64,000 nucleotides of DNA from the NCBI RefSeq assembly GCF_052116145.1, contig NZ_JBQKLQ010000001.1, forward strand, positions 434,001 to 498,000. Direction: 5' to 3'. The position numbers and the translations under genes are program-made. Numbering within the stretch: position 1 is the stretch's first letter; each line of letters starts with the position of its first letter. The notes beneath the pieces are model-generated. The model was not told the DNA's origin. It did no database searches and saw nothing but the letters and a program-made list of their open reading frames with translations. The DNA is from Fundicoccus sp052116145 (GTDB taxonomy: Bacteria > Bacillota > Bacilli > Lactobacillales > Aerococcaceae). This document shows positions 60,579 through 64,000 of the stretch, in pieces.

Positions 60579-61493
60579 ATGTTTAATGGTATTTTACCAG
60601 TATGGAAAGAAAAGGGTATGACGAGTCACGATGTCGTCTTCAAGTTACGTCGTATATTAAAGATGAAAAGAATAGGACATACTGGAACGCTCGATCCTGA
60701 AGTGGAAGGCGTATTATTGGTTTGTCTAGGTCAAGCGACTAAACTAGTTGAGTATTTAATGGACGGAGAGAAAGTCTATCAAGGTGAAATTACCTTAGGT
60801 TATTCGACTGAAACTGAAGACGCTCATGGTGAAATTGTCGATCAGAAACCGGTTGAAACACCAATCTCACTTGAAGTAATCGATCAAGCTATGAGTTCTT
60901 TTGAAGGAGACATCACACAAATCCCTCCTTATTATTCAGCTGTCAAAGTCAATGGGCGTCGGTTATATGAATATGCTAGAGCAGGCGAGACGGTTGAACG
61001 GCCACAGCGTAAGGCAAGAATCGATTATTTCAAACGATTGACCGAGGGAACTTACGACTCAGTAAAACGCCAACAGACATGGGAGTTTGAAGTGAAATGT
61101 GGCAAAGGGACTTATGTTAGAACCTTGGCCGTTGATTTAGGCAGTAAATTTGGCTTTCCAAGTCATATGTCCCAGCTAACACGACATGCAACTGGTGGGT
61201 TTGATGCCAGTCAAACACATACGCTAGCTGATATTCAAGCGAAGATGGATGCTCAACAAATAGAAGAGATTATTTATCCGATTGAAATGGGTTTAACACA
61301 GTTTCCACAATTAGATATGACTGAGGAACAATTTGCTGATGTCAAAAATGGCAAGGTGCTTGATGAATCATATTTTGGCCAAGTGTTAAAAGAGTCCACT
61401 GTCTTAAATCTAAAGGGACAAGTCAAAGCAATTTATCGACCACATCCAGAACAAGAGGGATTAATTAAACCAGAAAAAATGTTTTTATCGTAA
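60579..61493 (+). CDS. truB: tRNA pseudouridine-55 synthase
   Basis: A 304-aa enzyme forming pseudouridine 55 in the T-loop of tRNAs. GILPVWKEKGMTSHDVVFKL is the N-terminus, GHTGTLDPEVEGVLLVCLGQ carries the catalytic Asp (about residue 38), and KCGKGTYVRTLAVDLG is the conserved RT-loop. A C-terminal PUA-like part follows. I start at ATG 60579 with GGGAG upstream, not the longer frame from 60546. TGTTATAAT about 60 bp upstream is an extended -10. Confidence 0.95.
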   Translation: MFNGILPVWKEKGMTSHDVVFKLRRILKMKRIGHTGTLDPEVEGVLLVCLGQATKLVEYLMDGEKVYQGEITLGYSTETEDAHGEIVDQKPVETPISLEVIDQAMSSFEGDITQIPPYYSAVKVNGRRLYEYARAGETVERPQRKARIDYFKRLTEGTYDSVKRQQTWEFEVKCGKGTYVRTLAVDLGSKFGFPSHMSQLTRHATGGFDASQTHTLADIQAKMDAQQIEEIIYPIEMGLTQFPQLDMTEEQFADVKNGKVLDESYFGQVLKESTVLNLKGQVKAIYRPHPEQEGLIKPEKMFLS

Positions 61494-61517
61494 ATTAATT
61501 GTGAAAGCGAGAATCTT

Positions 61518-62468
61518 ATGGAAATTATAGAGTTAAGTCATCCGTATAATGATGAAGAAATCATTCACGAACCAATTGTATTAGCACTTGGTTTTTTCGA
61601 TGGTGTCCATTTGGGCCATCAGGCAGTTATTAGAGCTGCTAAAGAAGAAGCAGTTAAACGTGGAATTAAATTGGCAGTCATGACGTTTAATCAGCATCCA
61701 AAAATTGTTTATTCGAAACTTGATGAAAAATCAATGTTTTATCTGTCAACAAACGAGCGTAAAGCAGACTTATTAACGGGGCTAGGAGTTGATATTCTTT
61801 ATCTAGTGGATTATACATGGGCTTTCGGCTCACAAGCGCCACAGACTTTCGTTGATCGTTATATTGTCGACTTGAATGCGAAAGTGGTAGTCGCAGGTTT
61901 CGACTATACTTATGGTAAGAAAGATGTCGCCAACATGCAGACATTGTCTAAACACGCTTCAGAGCGCTTTGAAATTGTTGAAGTTGATCAATTTTCAATC
62001 AATCAGCACAAGATAGCGTCGACAAACATTCGCGAACAAATAGAAAATGGCCAAATTGAAGTCGCGAATAAGGAACTAGGATATTTATACCAAACATCAG
62101 GTACTGTCGTTCATGGTGAAAAACGCGGGAGCGCCTTGCTTGGTTACCCAACAGCTAATGTTGAAACAACAAGTAAAGAGCTTCTTCCGGGCATTGGTGT
62201 TTATATAGTAGAATTCTTTGTTTCAGAAAAGTGGCACCAAGGGATGGCCTCTGTTGGTTATAATGTAACATTCGGCGAAAATCGTCCAGTAACGTGTGAG
62301 GTCTTTATATTAGACTTTGACCAAATGATTTACGGTGAAAATGTTAAAGTCCGTTGGCACCATTACTTACGTGGGGAAATTAAATTCGATGGCCTTGATG
62401 GTCTAATTAAACAACTTGATCAAGATTTAGTGGATACCCGTGAATACTTTGCTGAATTAAATCAATAG
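61518..62468 (+). CDS. ribF: bifunctional riboflavin kinase / FAD synthetase
   Basis: A 316-aa enzyme converting riboflavin to FMN and FAD. The FAD synthetase half begins ALGFFDGVHLGHQAVI (nucleotidyltransferase signature) and includes STNIREQIENGQIEVA. The riboflavin kinase half is GTVVHGEKRGSALLGYPTAN (about 198-217) and VTCEVFILDFD. It lies 24 bp after truB in the conserved truB-ribF pair. GAAAGCGAG is a weak RBS. Confidence 0.96.
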   Translation: MEIIELSHPYNDEEIIHEPIVLALGFFDGVHLGHQAVIRAAKEEAVKRGIKLAVMTFNQHPKIVYSKLDEKSMFYLSTNERKADLLTGLGVDILYLVDYTWAFGSQAPQTFVDRYIVDLNAKVVVAGFDYTYGKKDVANMQTLSKHASERFEIVEVDQFSINQHKIASTNIREQIENGQIEVANKELGYLYQTSGTVVHGEKRGSALLGYPTANVETTSKELLPGIGVYIVEFFVSEKWHQGMASVGYNVTFGENRPVTCEVFILDFDQMIYGENVKVRWHHYLRGEIKFDGLDGLIKQLDQDLVDTREYFAELNQ

Positions 62469-62527
62469 CTCAATAAGTTAAGCGTTAAAGTCAAGGACCG
62501 AGCGTCAAATAGGATAGGAGAGAATTC

Positions 62528-63691
62528 ATGGTAACGACCAAGCAAGCAGATGCGGTTTATATTCACATTCCTTTTTGTAAAAAGATTTGTCATTATTGTG
62601 CATTTAATAAGTACTTTTACGACGGACAACCAGTAGGTCGTTACTTGGATGGTTTAGAACAGGAAATGTCTCTTTATTCTTTAAAGCAAGATGAGGCTTT
62701 GGACACCGTCTATATCGGTGGCGGAACTCCAAGTTGCTTAAGTATGCAAGAATTAGATCAATTGATGCAAAGCGTCCATAGACATATGAGGTTAGATAAG
62801 CAAACAGAGTTTACCTTTGAAATAAACCCAGGTGAATTGTCACTAGAAAAATGTCAGTTGCTTTATGATTATGGAGTGAACCGAATTAGTATGGGAGTTC
62901 AAACCTTTAATGATAATTTATTACGTCGTATTGGCCGCAATCATCGTGTCAGACATGTTTATCAATCGATTGACTGGTTGCGTCAATCGGGTTTTAAAGC
63001 ATTAAGCATTGATTTAATCTTCCGATTGCCTGGTCAGACACTTGAGGATTTTAATGAGAGTTTAAAAAAAGCGCTCGAATTGCAATTGCCGCATTATTCC
63101 TTGTATTCTCTGATTATTGAACAACAAACACTTTTTCAACAATTAATGCGCGAAGGGAAACTACCGATTCCTAATGAAGATACGGATGCTGATATGTTCG
63201 AACTCGCCATTAAACAGTTGAGTGAGCATCAGATTAATCAATATGAAATTAGTAACTTTGCAATGAAAGGCTATGAATCACGACATAATCTAAAATACTG
63301 GCAGTATCAACCATACTTTGGTTTTGGCGCCGGTGCCCACGGTTTTGTCGATGGCGTACGCTATTATAATCATGGACCAGTGCACCACTATTTGAAACAA
63401 ACGCAACAACAGTCGAAGCCAATCATCAATCAATTAACACTAAATCAAAACGATCAGATGGAAGAATACATATTCTTAGCGCTGAGGACGAATCGAGGAT
63501 TTAGTTTACAAGAGTTTGAAAGCAAATTTTATTATTCAGCGCTTGAATTATTTGGGGAGTTTTTTAATAAGCAAGTAGCGCAAGAATTAATGATAATTGA
63601 AAGAGAGACTGTTCGTTTAACTAATCGTGGGTTGTTTCTCGCAGATACCGTATTTCGCGAACTCATCGGCTGGTTAAACGTTGTAAAATGA
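62528..63691 (+). CDS. hemW: HemW-like radical SAM protein
   Basis: A 387-aa radical SAM protein, formerly annotated oxygen-independent coproporphyrinogen oxidase. IHIPFCKKICHYCAFNKYF holds the CxxxCxxC cluster motif with the HemW-type Cys/aromatic tail. TVYIGGGTPSCLS and EINPGELSLEKCQLLYDYGV are SAM-binding elements. Family members bind haem and act as haem chaperones. No haem biosynthesis genes are nearby. AGGAGAG lies 8 nt before ATG. It precedes hrcA, as in many Firmicutes. Confidence 0.9.
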   Translation: MVTTKQADAVYIHIPFCKKICHYCAFNKYFYDGQPVGRYLDGLEQEMSLYSLKQDEALDTVYIGGGTPSCLSMQELDQLMQSVHRHMRLDKQTEFTFEINPGELSLEKCQLLYDYGVNRISMGVQTFNDNLLRRIGRNHRVRHVYQSIDWLRQSGFKALSIDLIFRLPGQTLEDFNESLKKALELQLPHYSLYSLIIEQQTLFQQLMREGKLPIPNEDTDADMFELAIKQLSEHQINQYEISNFAMKGYESRHNLKYWQYQPYFGFGAGAHGFVDGVRYYNHGPVHHYLKQTQQQSKPIINQLTLNQNDQMEEYIFLALRTNRGFSLQEFESKFYYSALELFGEFFNKQVAQELMIIERETVRLTNRGLFLADTVFRELIGWLNVVK

Positions 63692-63728
63692 ACTGATATA
63701 AAATAAATGTATCTATTGATCCAGCGGA

Positions 63729-63762
63729 CTAGCACTCTTTATGTAAGAGTGCTAGTTTTTTG
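63729..63762 (+). terminator. hemW terminator that also reads as a CIRCE-like element
   Basis: CTAGCACTC (63729-63737), 9-nt spacer, GAGTGCTAG (63747-63755), then six T. As a hairpin with T run it is a good terminator. Its inner 8 bp per arm and 9-nt spacing equal the CIRCE consensus TTAGCACTC-N9-GAGTGCTAA; only the outermost pair differs. Confidence 0.85.
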
Positions 63763-63782
63763 TATTTTTTGAAGAAAAAGCC

Positions 63783-63811
63783 TTGACATGCCCCAGAATA
63801 GCGTGTAATAT
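63783..63811 (+). promoter_or_regulatory. hrcA operon promoter
   Basis: The -35 is TTGACA (63783-63788), the spacer 17 nt and the -10 TAATAT (63806-63811). A TATAAT at 63809-63814 overlaps. Confidence 0.75.
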
Positions 63812-63819
63812 AATAGATG

Positions 63820-63846
63820 TTAGCACTCCTATAATTTAAGTGCTAA
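63820..63846. promoter_or_regulatory. CIRCE operator
   Basis: TTAGCACTC (63820-63828), 9 nt, AAGTGCTAA (63838-63846); one mismatch to the CIRCE consensus. It lies between the promoter and the hrcA start, so HrcA should repress its own operon, with release on heat shock. Confidence 0.93.
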
Positions 63847-63871
63847 ACCAAAGTGAGGTGAGCGAATCTAC

Positions 63872-64000
63872 ATGTTAACACCGAGGCAAAGGCAAGTTCT
63901 TTACTTAATCGTTAGATTATATAGTGAGTTTGAAGAACCCGTTGGTTCTAAAACTTTATTAAGAGAGAGTCTTCTAAACGTCAGTCCAGCAACCATTCGA
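63872..64000 (+). CDS. hrcA: heat-inducible repressor HrcA, N-terminal part (runs off window)
   Basis: The first 43 codons are visible, starting MLTPRQRQVLYLIVRLYSEF, then EEPVGSKTLLRESLLNVSPA and TIR. This is the winged helix-turn-helix DNA-binding domain of HrcA, which binds CIRCE. GAGGTGAG lies 14-18 nt upstream of ATG 63872. The gene is expected to be followed by grpE, dnaK and dnaJ outside the window. Confidence 0.93.
   Translation, partial: MLTPRQRQVLYLIVRLYSEFEEPVGSKTLLRESLLNVSPATIR

Overview
The window is a low-GC Gram-positive (Firmicutes, order Lactobacillales) chromosome segment. The evidence is the gene order rpsB-tsf-pyrH-frr-uppS-cdsA-rseP-polC-rimP-nusA-ylxR-ylxQ-infB-rbfA-truB-ribF-hemW-hrcA, AGGAGG-type ribosome binding sites, frequent TTG/GTG starts, CtsR- and CIRCE-type heat-shock operators, GlpO-type glycerol-3-phosphate oxidase and PTS-linked DhaKLM. 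A member of the Aerococcaceae/Carnobacteriaceae is my best guess, but the sequence does not settle the genus.

Bases 1 to about 14,700 are accessory DNA: a decayed prophage. From the left it holds the N-terminal part of a tyrosine integrase (minus strand), a leftward block of lysogenic cargo genes (a DUF3644/HEPN protein, a small membrane protein, a DUF4041/GIY-YIG coiled-coil protein), an ImmA-type metallopeptidase and a frameshifted CI-like repressor. A rightward, heavily mutated early region follows (Cro, RusA, small ORFs, ArpU), then the terminase subunits. Portal, head, tail and lysis genes are absent. A broken IS30-family element lies after terL, followed by a second HEPN-like gene on the minus strand. 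Two short plus-strand transcription units with their own promoters and terminators flank the DUF3644 gene. The one at 731-820 can fold into an elaborate structure and is the best candidate for something undescribed.

Bases 14,700-32,700 are core and metabolic genes: class III fructose-1,6-bisphosphatase, a YitT transporter-like protein, a Cof-type phosphatase, a SufT-like protein, a NERD protein, RecQ, methylglyoxal synthase, ClpB under CtsR-type sites, two tandem AI-2E-family permeases, an NfeD-FloA-small membrane protein operon and a DUF2974 hydrolase. A four-copy 31-bp tandem repeat lies between the NERD gene and recQ.

Bases 32,700-39,400 form a glycerol/dihydroxyacetone block, dhaK-dhaL-dhaM-glpF-glpK-glpO, behind a CcpA-type cre site. 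Together these import glycerol, phosphorylate it and oxidise it with O2 to dihydroxyacetone phosphate. They also phosphorylate dihydroxyacetone using PTS phosphate.

Bases 39,400-64,000 are the translation/envelope/replication superoperon region from rpsB to the start of hrcA. It is interrupted by a DUF1697 pseudogene, and by a broken module in which an ABC transporter and a LytTR response regulator are both truncated at one shared deletion junction while a LytTR-type operator survives upstream. The hrcA promoter carries a CIRCE element, and the hemW terminator just upstream is itself a near-perfect CIRCE.
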